This document shows positions 28,464 to 38,400 of a stretch of 64,000 bases of DNA, one piece after another; the first letter of the stretch is position 1, and every line of letters starts with the position of its first letter. Made by a program: the position numbers and the translations under genes. This DNA is from JACPDI01 sp035463475 (lineage in GTDB: Bacteria > Acidobacteriota > Vicinamibacteria > Vicinamibacterales > 2-12-FULL-66-21). The stretch is from contig DATHTE010000123.1 of the NCBI GenBank assembly GCA_035463475.1, positions 1-64,000 on the forward strand. Reading direction: 5' to 3'. The notes under the pieces are model-generated. The model was not told the DNA's origin and made no database searches. It worked only from the letters and a program-made list of their open reading frames with translations.

Positions 28464-29549
28464 TCACGGTCCCACCGTGAAAACGACCCGCTGCTCGGCG
28501 GTCCGCTTGCTGCGGTTGTCGGTCACGCGGACTCGCAGCTCGAAGTCGCCGATCGGGAACGACGCGAGCGGCACCATCATCCCGGCCGTGACCATGCCAG
28601 ACGCGGGGGTGAACCCGGCCGCCAGCTTCTCGCCGAGCCGCTGCGGCTTCATCTTGTTGAAGAACGTCATTCGGTTGGAGCGTTGCTCGTAAAAGACGTA
28701 CTCCACGGTGACGTCCGGCTTGGCCGCCTCGGGTGTCTCGGTGGAGTCGGCCGCCCAGTTGTAGACACGAAACGCGACGTTCATCGCGCCGTTCTGCGAA
28801 AACTGCGGCGAGATCGCTGGGGTCAGCGCCGAGGGACCGAAGATGAACGGCTTGTCCTCGGCGCGTTCCCGGTTCGCCACCGAGTCTCCGATGACGATCG
28901 GCGTCACCGCCAGCGGGGCGCTCCAGATGTCCGGCACGGCGATCTGGCGCTTGGCGAGCGCGGCCACGAGCGTGTCCCCGCGACGCTCACCGACCACGGC
29001 ATGGATCTCGTACTCGGCAGGCGAGAGGGTGAAATCGCGGACGAGTCGCACGATGCCCGGCTCGGCGCTCCCGCTTCCGGCGTCGACGATCCGAGGCGCG
29101 CCACCGGCGGTGCTGACGATTCGCACGCGTACCATGGCGGGCCGCGTCACCAGCGCGCCGACGACCACGGGGACGCGGATCGCGTTCTGCGCTCCCCTGA
29201 GCACGTCAGCCTGCAGGGCCACCGAAATCGCCGACGGCTCGGGCGCCAGGCTCGACCCGGTAACGACGTAGGTGCCGGGCGCGGTCGCCGCGGCACGATC
29301 GAGCAGCGATTCGAGCGCCGCGGTATCCGCGTCGGACGAAGTCCGGGCGGGCGCAGTCTGCGCGGCGGACGAAGGCTGGGGCGCGGACGAAGGCTGGGAC
29401 GCAGCCCCAGCCTGGGGCGTGGGCGGAGTCTGAGGCGCGTTGGAGACCTGCGCGACAGACGAGGAGGCGAAGCCAAGCGACAGGATCATGACGAGCACGG
29501 GCGCCGCGCTCCACGCGGACCCGCCCGCTACGATTTTGGTACGAACCAT
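28464..29549 (-). CDS. Secreted protein of unknown function in the oxidase cluster
   Basis: Protein of 361 residues with a signal peptide (ends SSVAQ, residue 34) and an Ala/Pro/Ser/Gln-rich linker to about residue 72. The rest is predicted beta-rich (VTPIVIGDSV, FELRVRVTDNRSKRTAEQRVVFTV), similar in style to secreted proteins of this phylum that end in an Ig-like strand pattern. I do not recognise a named family. ATG 29549 has GAAAGG seven bases upstream and overlaps the end of the cytochrome c gene by 22 bases, so it is the last gene of the oxidase cluster transcript. A longer upstream frame is only the antisense of the neighbour. Confidence 0.8.
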   Translation of the reverse strand: MVRTKIVAGGSAWSAAPVLVMILSLGFASSSVAQVSNAPQTPPTPQAGAASQPSSAPQPSSAAQTAPARTSSDADTAALESLLDRAAATAPGTYVVTGSSLAPEPSAISVALQADVLRGAQNAIRVPVVVGALVTRPAMVRVRIVSTAGGAPRIVDAGSGSAEPGIVRLVRDFTLSPAEYEIHAVVGERRGDTLVAALAKRQIAVPDIWSAPLAVTPIVIGDSVANRERAEDKPFIFGPSALTPAISPQFSQNGAMNVAFRVYNWAADSTETPEAAKPDVTVEYVFYEQRSNRMTFFNKMKPQRLGEKLAAGFTPASGMVTAGMMVPLASFPIGDFELRVRVTDNRSKRTAEQRVVFTVGP

Positions 29550-31222
29550 GGTTGGACCTTTCGGAACGGCCCGCCTGGAGTGGCGGGCATTTTCACGATG
29601 AAACTGCCGGGCGACGCGATCCTGCGGACCGGGTCGAACGACACGGACTGATAGGCGGACGGAATCGGCGTACGGCCCGCCATGTGCTCGATGCGCTCGA
29701 TGAAGTACTCGCGCGAATCGATGACGCGGGGCATGCGGAGGACGTCGCTGACCAGCGTAGCCGCGAAGAACGCGTTGACCGCCGCCGGGCGATCCGCCGG
29801 CGAGAGGCCGGCCGCCTTGATCCAGGCGAGCGACCGCCACGCATGCCGTTCGAACTCGTCGGGAGGCACCGCCGTCGTCACGAGCGAGGCGCGCTCGGCG
29901 ACCCTGGCGGGGACGCTCGCCGCATTCTGTCCGAGGAGGCTCGCTGACAGATAGACGTCCGCGACGCCCGAAAGCACTCCCGATGCGACCAGCGTCTCGA
30001 GTGCAGGGATGTCGGAGCTGTCCAGCCACAGGACGAGCGCGCCCACCTTGCCGCGGACGAGCGCGTCCCATTCGACGGCCTGCATGCCGGCCGGGCGCGG
30101 GACGCACTGCGTGCGAACGCGCGCGCGCGACTTCACCTGGCCCGCCAGCGTGCCGGCTGCCGCTTCTCCCGCGCCGCCGCAGCGCGAGACCTGGAGCACG
30201 CCCGCGCCGGCCGCCGCCTCGTCGAGATGGTTGGCGAGCGCCCGCGCCTCCGTCGTGACGCCGGCGGAGAAGTACAGCGCGTAGAAACTGTCGCGGTCGC
30301 GTCCGGACGGCGCCAGCGGCGTTTGCGGCAGCACCGCCGGAATGCGGTTCCGCACGGAGAACTCGTGAACGGGCGACCAGTCGCCCGCGCCGACGCCGCT
30401 GATCAGCGCGAACACGGGCTGCCTCGCGTACAACTCATCGAGCTGCGCGCCCCAGGTGGAGGCGTCCCCCTGCAGCGCCCATTCGTGCAGCACCCATTCG
30501 CGGTAGCTCTCGTAGTGCTGTTTCATGTCCCACGATCCGCGATCGCGCCGCCCGGCCTCCTGCCGCGTCTCGGCGGTGAGCGTGCGCACGTAGCGGCGCA
30601 GCACGTCCATGACGGACGCGCGTGTCGCCGCGCTCACGCCCGGCGTGATGACCGTGGCCAGGTGGATGGTGGATTCGGTAACGCCCGGAGGCGGCGCGCC
30701 GAGCGCGCGGAGATAGGCGGCGAGCGCAGCGTTGTCTGTCTCGCTGACGGCGTACCGCGGCATGGTCGGCGAGAGGGTGCGTCCGGCCGGATCGAGCCCT
30801 TCGCGCAGCGCCCGCAGCAGCGCCTCGTCGCTGTACGCCGGGCGGGTGCCAGCGCCGGTCGTGCGGGCGCCGATCTGCGGAGCGCCGACGGTGCGGGGCG
30901 CGAAGAGTACGCGGCCGAGCACCGCGGGCACCGTGACAGGCCCTTCCGAAGTGCCCCAGCCGCTTCGCTTGTGGCAGTTCACGCAGGGCAGGGTCGTGCC
31001 GCTGACGCGGAGATCGCCCTGGACGATCGCTTCGAGGGGCGCGCCAGTCGAGGCAAGCCCTTTCATGTACAGCCGCTCGCCGTCCGACGCGAGCTGCTGG
31101 TCGGTGGGGGTGGCCTGCGGCGCCGGAGCCGCCGCCGGCCTGTGCGCGAGAAGCGCGAGCAGGACGAGCGCGGCGGCCGTGGCGGGCAGGCGACGGTGCG
31201 GGCCCCGTCGCCTTGATTCCAT
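29528..31222 (-). CDS. Cytochrome c domain fused to periplasmic binding-protein-like domain
   Basis: Protein of 564 residues with a signal peptide (residues 1-32). A class I cytochrome c domain covers about residues 40-172: haem motif CVNCH (C80, C83, H84) and probable axial M154 (LSPTMPRYAV). Residues about 180-555 look like a type 1 periplasmic binding fold of the ABC amino-acid/ligand receptor type (VFALISGVGAGDWSPVHEF, GKVGALVLWLDSSDIPAL). The haem part could pass electrons from the cluster oxidases; the second part could bind a ligand. It follows the SCO1 gene after 28 bases. Confidence 0.85.
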   Translation of the reverse strand: MESRRRGPHRRLPATAAALVLLALLAHRPAAAPAPQATPTDQQLASDGERLYMKGLASTGAPLEAIVQGDLRVSGTTLPCVNCHKRSGWGTSEGPVTVPAVLGRVLFAPRTVGAPQIGARTTGAGTRPAYSDEALLRALREGLDPAGRTLSPTMPRYAVSETDNAALAAYLRALGAPPPGVTESTIHLATVITPGVSAATRASVMDVLRRYVRTLTAETRQEAGRRDRGSWDMKQHYESYREWVLHEWALQGDASTWGAQLDELYARQPVFALISGVGAGDWSPVHEFSVRNRIPAVLPQTPLAPSGRDRDSFYALYFSAGVTTEARALANHLDEAAAGAGVLQVSRCGGAGEAAAGTLAGQVKSRARVRTQCVPRPAGMQAVEWDALVRGKVGALVLWLDSSDIPALETLVASGVLSGVADVYLSASLLGQNAASVPARVAERASLVTTAVPPDEFERHAWRSLAWIKAAGLSPADRPAAVNAFFAATLVSDVLRMPRVIDSREYFIERIEHMAGRTPIPSAYQSVSFDPVRRIASPGSFIVKMPATPGGPFRKVQPWFVPKS

Positions 31223-31250
31223 GTCAGTCTCTAGCTATTCACTTCAACTA

Positions 31251-31883
31251 TCAGTGCTGGTGAGTGCCGCTGTCGCCCTTGTACGCGCGCATCAACGCGC
31301 CGGCGCTCGACAACCCGTCGAGCGCCTCCCATGGCGATCTCGGAGCGCGCCGGAGATACGTCACGGGCTCATGGTTCATCTTGTCGCCGCGGTACGCGCC
31401 GAACACGCGCTGCGCGGCGATGACATGTTCGCGCGTGCCGGTCAGGAACCGCCACGACGTGCTGGCGCCAAAGCGCGCCGCGTAGGCACGCAGCGCCTCC
31501 GCCGTGTCGGTGTCCGGATCGATCGAGATCGAAATCAGCCTGACGCGATCGCGGTCGGCGCCGAGCGTGGACTGGAACTGCGAGAAGCCCGTGCTCATGA
31601 CCGGACAGATCGTCGTGCAGGTGGTGAAGATGAAGTTCACGAGCACCGGCGCGTCGCTGCCGATCGCCTCGGCGAGCGACGTGGCGCGCCCCTCGTGATC
31701 GACCAGCGGGATGTTGCCGATCGCGGGCTGCGGCGTCATGACCCGCAGCGGCGCCTCGGCGCCGGCCGCGGCACGGGCCGACTGGGCCTGGTGTGCTTCG
31801 TGCCCGGTGTGCTCCTGGCCGAACGCGGGAGCGGCGCTGACCGCTACCGCGCAGGCGATGGCAAGCGGCAAGCGTGACTTCAT
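31251..31883 (-). CDS. SCO1/SenC-family copper chaperone / thioredoxin-like protein
   Basis: Protein of 210 residues with a signal peptide (ends AFGQ) and His-rich segments at both ends (EHTGHEAHQ; GTHQH). The SCO copper site is visible as C89 and C93 in TCTTICPVM and H171 in KMNHEPV. SCO proteins deliver copper to, or keep reduced, copper centres of oxidases in the periplasm. Placement between multicopper-oxidase-type genes and a cytochrome c suggests it metallates the cluster enzymes. Its start overlaps the upstream gene by four bases. Confidence 0.92.
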   Translation of the reverse strand: MKSRLPLAIACAVAVSAAPAFGQEHTGHEAHQAQSARAAAGAEAPLRVMTPQPAIGNIPLVDHEGRATSLAEAIGSDAPVLVNFIFTTCTTICPVMSTGFSQFQSTLGADRDRVRLISISIDPDTDTAEALRAYAARFGASTSWRFLTGTREHVIAAQRVFGAYRGDKMNHEPVTYLRRAPRSPWEALDGLSSAGALMRAYKGDSGTHQH

Positions 31884-32401
31884 TGCGTTGCTCCTGCGCC
31901 GCCCGGCTCCGCCTCTACGCGGACGCCGGACACGGCGAATGCCCCGATGGTAATGGTCACCGTCCGTCCCGGGGTCAGGAACCGGGCCGGGTTGCCGAAG
32001 AACATGAAATACGTCCGGCCGGCCTGCGGATCGTTCGAGTTGCGCAGCGCGCCGGTCTTCGGTGGGACCGGCACCAGCAGCTCGCGCCCGGTTTCCTCGT
32101 CACGGAGGACCGGCTTGTCCTGCCGCTTGAAGAGCGGCTTCGCCTTGCGGGCGTCGATCACCGTGTACCGGAAGTCGAGCATGTATCCCGACGCGGTCAG
32201 CCTCAGGCTCTCGATCCTGATGCCCCACTTGCGGACGATGGCGTTCGCATCGGAGATGTTGAGAGGTTCGACCGCGACCGGAGACGTGCGAGGTGCAATC
32301 TCGATGGAGGTCGCGGTCTGGGCGCCGGCCGGAACGCTTGGAAGCGCTCCGGCCAGCCCCAGGATGGTTACGACGATTCTGATCAGCCGGTGCGGGCTCA
32401 C
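31880..32401 (-). CDS. Small secreted protein of unknown function in the oxidase cluster
   Basis: Protein of 173 residues with a signal peptide (ends PAGAQ, residue 28). The mature part is beta-rich (GIRIESLRLTASGYMLDFRYTVIDARKAKPLF, given here only as the strand region around residues 60-92). It has no Cys or His cluster. I do not recognise the family, although the segment describing a FRYTVID core is often seen beside copper oxidases by my recollection. It lies 19 bases after the giant protein and overlaps the SCO1 gene (ATGA), so it belongs to the same transcript. Confidence 0.8.
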   Translation of the reverse strand: MSPHRLIRIVVTILGLAGALPSVPAGAQTATSIEIAPRTSPVAVEPLNISDANAIVRKWGIRIESLRLTASGYMLDFRYTVIDARKAKPLFKRQDKPVLRDEETGRELLVPVPPKTGALRNSNDPQAGRTYFMFFGNPARFLTPGRTVTITIGAFAVSGVRVEAEPGGAGATQ

Positions 32402-32420
32402 GGCGATCTCTCCTTACCCC

Positions 32421-35400
32421 TTACGGAATCGGTGTCACCGGAGTCGGCGCGGCCGTCTTCTGGTCTGCACCGATGTGCGCGCTCGCCAAGTCACGCGCCT
32501 GGTTGTCGAAGTCCGTCCGCAACGCGATCGGGACGGCCGCCGGCGAACCGTACAGCGGTGCCAGGCCGCCACCCACCACGCCGGCGTTGACGTGGTAGTT
32601 GCCCCAGAACCCGCCCGGCGCCGTCGCCGACCCGGTCAGCGATAGCGGTCCGAACTGCGGGCGGATGAAGTTCCCGCCCTCGTCGAACGCCACCGGCACG
32701 ATGATGCCGGCCACGTCGGGTACCAGGATCACCGCGCGGGCGCCGTTGAAGTAGGACGCCGCGAAGTCAGGCGCGACACCCGAGCCGGTCACCTGCGAGA
32801 ACTGCGGCGTCAACGCCGAGCCTGCCGGTGCGCCGAGCACGCCGAGGTCCCAGTACGGGCCCGACGCGTTCGGAATCAGCCCGTAACGGGTCGGCACCGG
32901 GTTGGGATCGCCGGGGACCTGCGAGCCGGTCCCGGTCACGCCGAAGTAGAACGACCGGTTCTCCCAGATTGTCGAGTTGTACAGTGTCGGGTCCGAGAAT
33001 CCGGCCCCGAGCGCCTGCGACAGCAGCGGCGTGTGGCCGCGGGAGACGATACCCGCGGGCTGCGCCGTCGACGTCGTCGGGGTCGCGAACGCCGCGCCCG
33101 CCGTCGCCGTGCTGTCATTGTGCGCCACTGTGTTGTGCACGATCTCGACGTAGGCCGCGTCCTGCAGCGAAATCCCGCCGCCGGCCAGCCCCGCCACGTT
33201 GTTCACGATCATGTTGTTGTACAACCGCACCCGATAGCGTGCCGCCGGAGCGAGTTGCTGGACGTCGATGCCGTTCACGCCATGCAGCGCGATGCCACCG
33301 CCGTCCCCGCCCGCCGCCTGGTTGCCCTGGATCAGGTTGTCGGAGATCGTGACGCTGCCCGAGCCCGGCGTCAGCGCGCCGACCACGGGTGCCCGGCCTC
33401 CAACGAAGATGCCACCACCGGAGGTCGGCACGCCCTGGTTGAACGACTCGTTGAAGATGATCGTGTTGCGATCGATCAGGCCGCCCGGGCTGAGGCCACG
33501 GTGCGTGATCCCGCCGCCCCAGCCGCCGCTGAAGTTCGCGGCGATCCAGTTCTCCGAGACCTCGTACCGGTTCGATCCCGTGCCGATCACCACGCCCCCG
33601 CCGACGTCGAACCCGGCGTTCTGCGTGATCATGTTGTGCCGGATCGTGATGTCGAAGTTCCCCGCGTTCTCGTCCGCGAGCCCCAGCGTCGCGCCCGGGT
33701 GCCCGAGGCGCACGCCGCCGGCCAGGAAGCCGTAGTTGTTGAAGATCTTGTTGTTCGAGATCCCCAAGAACCGGGCGTACGCGTTCACCGAGATGCCCGC
33801 GTCCTGGCTCGAGCCCATGATCGAGAAGCCGTCGATGCGGGCGTTCGAGCGGAGCACCGCCACGCCGTCGAGCAGCTCTTCGTCCATCAGGCAGTAGGCT
33901 TCGTTGGCCGGGTCCGCGGTCGTGCCGAGGCACTCACCACCGGCGCCGCGCGCCTGGTTCTTGCCCAGCACCATCACGCCCGCGCCTTCGCCGCCCGTTG
34001 CCGCCCGGATCGCCCCCTCCAGATACGGTGGAGGCCCGAGGATATTGAGCTGGTCTGGCAGCAGATAGTCCTGGTTGGCGGCGATCAGCGCTCCGACCTT
34101 GTCCCGCCAGGCCTGGATGTTCTCCGCGGGCACCTGGACGGTGTTGATCGTCGTGCTGTTCGCGCCCCAGCCCTGCAGGCGGACCGGCTTGCTCATCACG
34201 GTCATCTCGTTGTACGTCCCGGGCGCCACCAGGATCAGATCGCCGGGACGTGCCGCGTCGATGGCCGACTGGATGGACTGGCCCGCGGCCAGCACCACCG
34301 GCGGCCGCGCCTGGTGCATCTGCGGAGTGGCCACGTGCAGCGTCACGCCGACCACCGACGTCCGCGAGTCGCCGGGGCACTGGTTCGTGTCCTGCAACTT
34401 GTTGCCGGTGAGGCAGCGCTCCACGGTTAGTTCGCCCGTCCGGAAGTTGGTGCCGACCGGCAGCGGCGTGCCCATCACGTTCTGCCAGTTGGTCGGCACG
34501 ACCGCCTCGATCCGATCGTTGGTCCAGCTCGTGATCCTGATCGGGCGCCCGCCCAGCCTGACCACACCGTTGGACGTACCGGACCCGAAGCCGTAGTCAC
34601 GCGTAATGAGCTTCGGCTGGGTACCGGCCGCGCCGTCATAAAGCGGGTTTATGACCTGCACGTTGCTTCCGGCCGAGACGATTTCGATCGTGCGGAGACG
34701 ACCGTTGTCGCTCGTCGGCCCGCCAGGGCCGCGGTCCACGAGGTACGGGCCAACCGTGACGGGCGCAATGGCCGCCCCGCTCGGCTGATACAGGCTGGTC
34801 ACCCGCGCGATCATGGGCGTCAGCGACGGCAGCTCGGCATCCACCGGGAATGCGTCGGAGCCCGTGAAGGCGCCCGTCGGCAGCACCGGCGTGTCGAGGT
34901 ACGTCGTCGTCCCAGGCATGTACTGGAACGTGTAGCAGAAGTGGCTGTACGTCTTGTGGAAGTTCGGATCGGGCGTGCCGTCCGCGTAGAGCGGCGCGTT
35001 GATGCACGCGGTCAGCATGTTCGGAGACATGCCGCTCGGCTCCGGCGCGTTCGCCGTGTACGTGCTCGGCACGAGCACGTTGTAGCGGCCGAACTGGTCC
35101 GTGCTGGTGCGCGCGATCTCGCGCCCCGTCCAGTCGCGGACCGACACCGGCATGAACGGCGGCGCGTACTTCTCGCCGAACTGCGGCGAGTTCGGGTCGG
35201 ACTCGTTCGTCGTGTCGTCGAGCACGAATCCGACGATGTGACCCGCGATCGGCGCCGCGGTGTAGAGGAAGAAGTTCGCCGCCCCGTTCCCCCCGTTGCG
35301 AACCGTCACCAGCTTGGAGTCGCAGAGCGGCCGCTTGTCACCCGCATAGGTGGTGTTGACCACCCCCGGGAACAACGCCAGCGTCTGCGGCACCTCGTGG

Positions 35401-38400
35401 AGCGACCCGACGCAGAACGGCGCGACGAGCGGATACTCCTCGACCGTCACGCCCGGCTGGGCGTCGCCCACGCCGGCGTCCGCCAGCGCGTAGCCGTTCA
35501 GGTAGAACTCCTGCGGGATGTACTCGTCGCCGAAGTCCACGTTCTTGTCCTCTTCCTTCACCAGCGTGTAGCCGTCCGGCGCGATCACCTTGACGACGTA
35601 CTTGCCGGCCGGAAGCGGCCGCTCGGTCGTGCGCTGGTCAAGCGGGACGTTGGTCGGCTCGAGCTGCGTGAAGAACGCGTAGCCGCCGTCGAACACGCCG
35701 GGGCGCACCTGGTTCCAGTTGCGCAAGCCGTCGTAGCAGTCCTTCGGGTACTGCACGCCCGCCACGATGTAGATGAACGGCGTGCCCTGGCAGTTGGTCG
35801 GCTGGCTGTCGTCCCAGCTGTCGGTCGTGGCCTCGTTCAGGAGCTGCGTGCGGCCGGCGTTCCACAGCTGCACGCGGACGCCGGGAATGCCCGGCTCCCA
35901 CGGCTCGCCCGTGCCCCAGCGCGGGTCGTTCTCCGCGCGGGTCGTGGAGTAGTGGACGATGCCGCTGACGCCACCGTGGAACTGATCGACATCGAACGCG
36001 CCATTGGCGTTCGCATCGGTGTCGCCAGGCCCCGGGAAGTAGGTCGGCTCGTCGGCGTCTTGGATCCCGTTGGCGTTCGCGTCGATATAGTCATTGAACG
36101 GCGCGACGTTCACGTCCGTGACGATGCTCGCGGACGGCGCGTACGGCGCCTTGCCCCACAGCATCACGCTGGTCTGCCCGATGAAGCCCTGGAAGGCTTC
36201 GAGGAGCACCGGGCCCGTCTCCGTCCGGTACGCGGCGCCGCCGTTTTCCGACTGCGGCTGCGGTGCGAGCACCGCCGGGTCGGTCTCCGCGCCCACCTGC
36301 GTGGGCCACGAGGTGTCGACGAACGGATTGCCGCCGTTGTCTACCACCACCGTGACGCCGGTCGCCTTGAAGCGGGTGTAATCGACCTCGGCGATCTGCC
36401 ACGCGAAGAAGGGGAAGACCTCCTCGAATGGCACGAAACCGGAACCGTCGGTCGCGGACGACATGTACATCGAGCCGTCGCGCCACCGCAGGTTCACGGC
36501 CTGCTCGGGAATGCCTACCTCGCCGTTGTCACGAATGCCGTTCTCGTTGAGGTCCTCGAACACGTAGTGGTGCTGCCGCGTGAACCAGTGGAACACCGGC
36601 ACCGGACCGAGCGCCACGTCGGTGCCGCCCGTCACGTTCAGCACTTTGCTCGAGATGATGATGTTCAGCGCCGAGTCGAAGACCCAGAGCTGGTAGCTAC
36701 CCGTCGGCACCCCGGCGATCTCGAAGTGACCGTTCTCGTCGGTCGGGCCGGCGTAGATCATCGTGCCGCCGATCGCGCCGGTGTTCAGCGCGACCCACGG
36801 ACGCGTGAAGTCGAACGGCGCGCCGCTGAACATGGTGGCGTCAGGCGGCCGCGACATGTGAAGGTTGGTGATGTCGCCCGAGATCGTGCTGAAGGGGCCG
36901 GGCCCCGCGCCGAGCACGCTCGCGTCGTTCGTCTTCTGCACGAAGCCGACCTCCGCGTGCGGTCCGGGCGGCCCGAACTCCGTGAAGTACTGCGGCTCGT
37001 TCGCCTTCACCCATGCGTCGATGGCGCGCGTGCCTTCGAGCGTGGATGTTTGCTGCCACGGACCGCCGGGCGCGCGGACCTTTACGGCGTACTTGCCCGG
37101 CGCCAGGTTCTTGATGAGCGCGTAACCCTGGTCGTCGGTGAGAACGAAGCCCTGGCCGAGCTGCACGACCTGGAGGCCGTCGCACGGCGCCGGCGCCTGC
37201 GGGCAGGCGTACGTGGTGCCGATGTGGTTGCCGAACGCATCGAACATGGCCTGGCCGCCGGACATGCCGTAGCGGCCGCCCGCATCGTCAATCGCGACCT
37301 GGAACCCGCTCAGGCCGCTCTCTTCCGGATCCCACACGCCATTCAGCGGCGCGTTGTCCAGGAAGACGCGGACCCTGATCTGCGCGGTCGGCTGGGGTCC
37401 CTTGTTGACGACGATCGTCGCGCTGGTCTGGCCGGGGGCGATCGGCGCGCCGCTGTTCGAGTAGCCGCCGTCGCTCGGGAGCACGGACACGAAGTACCGC
37501 TTCGCCGGGTCGACGATCGGGCGCGTCGACTGGTCGCCGGTCTGTGTCACGGGCATGTAGCTGGCGTGGAAGCTGACCGCGAGCGTGTTCGGGTCAGGGA
37601 CGCCCGGCACGACCGGGTACATCCGGTCCTCCTCCACCGTCCACTTGAAGTTGCTGATCGGCGTGCCGTCGGCGCCCACGACGCTGAGGTTCAGCGTATT
37701 GCCGGTGAGCGTCAGCGCTGCCGGCAGGGCGTGCACGGCGACGGAGACGTTGCGCGCCGAGACGTCCTCCGTGGCGCCGTCGAACACGATGAACTGGAAC
37801 GCCCTCGTGTAGGGCTGGGGAAGCGGCAGGAGGCCGGCGGCCGGTGCCGCTGTGAAGAGCAGGTTGCCTCCCGGAATCGGGGTGCCTGCCTGGCCCAGCG
37901 TGGCGCTCCGCCTGTCGGCGTCGGTCAGGACGCGCTCGATGTTCGTGATCGGATCGATGATGCTCAGCGTGCCGGCGCGCGGCGGCGGCAGCGCCGTGAT
38001 GTAGAACGTGATCGGATCGCCGTCCGGGTCGGAGCCCTGGAGCGCGATCGGGATCTGTCCCCTGAAATCCACGCCGACCTGCTGCGCGAGGCCGCGCGGC
38101 GGGTCCGCGACCGGATTGACCTTGATCGTGACGCTGATCGGCTCGCTGCGGGTGATCACACCGGCGACGTTGCGGACCGCCTGATACGTGAACGAATCGA
38201 CGCCGAAGAAGTTGACCGCGGCACGATACTGGAACGTGCCGTTAACCCTGAAGGCGAACGCTGCCGCCGATCGCGGACGCGTGACGAGCACCGCCGAGGT
38301 CGCGCCCGTGTCGTTGGCGAGCACGCCCCAGTTCGCCGCGTCGTCCAAGGTGTTGGGAATCACGTACAGCTCGTCTTCGGTCACGGCCGGGTGCATGACG

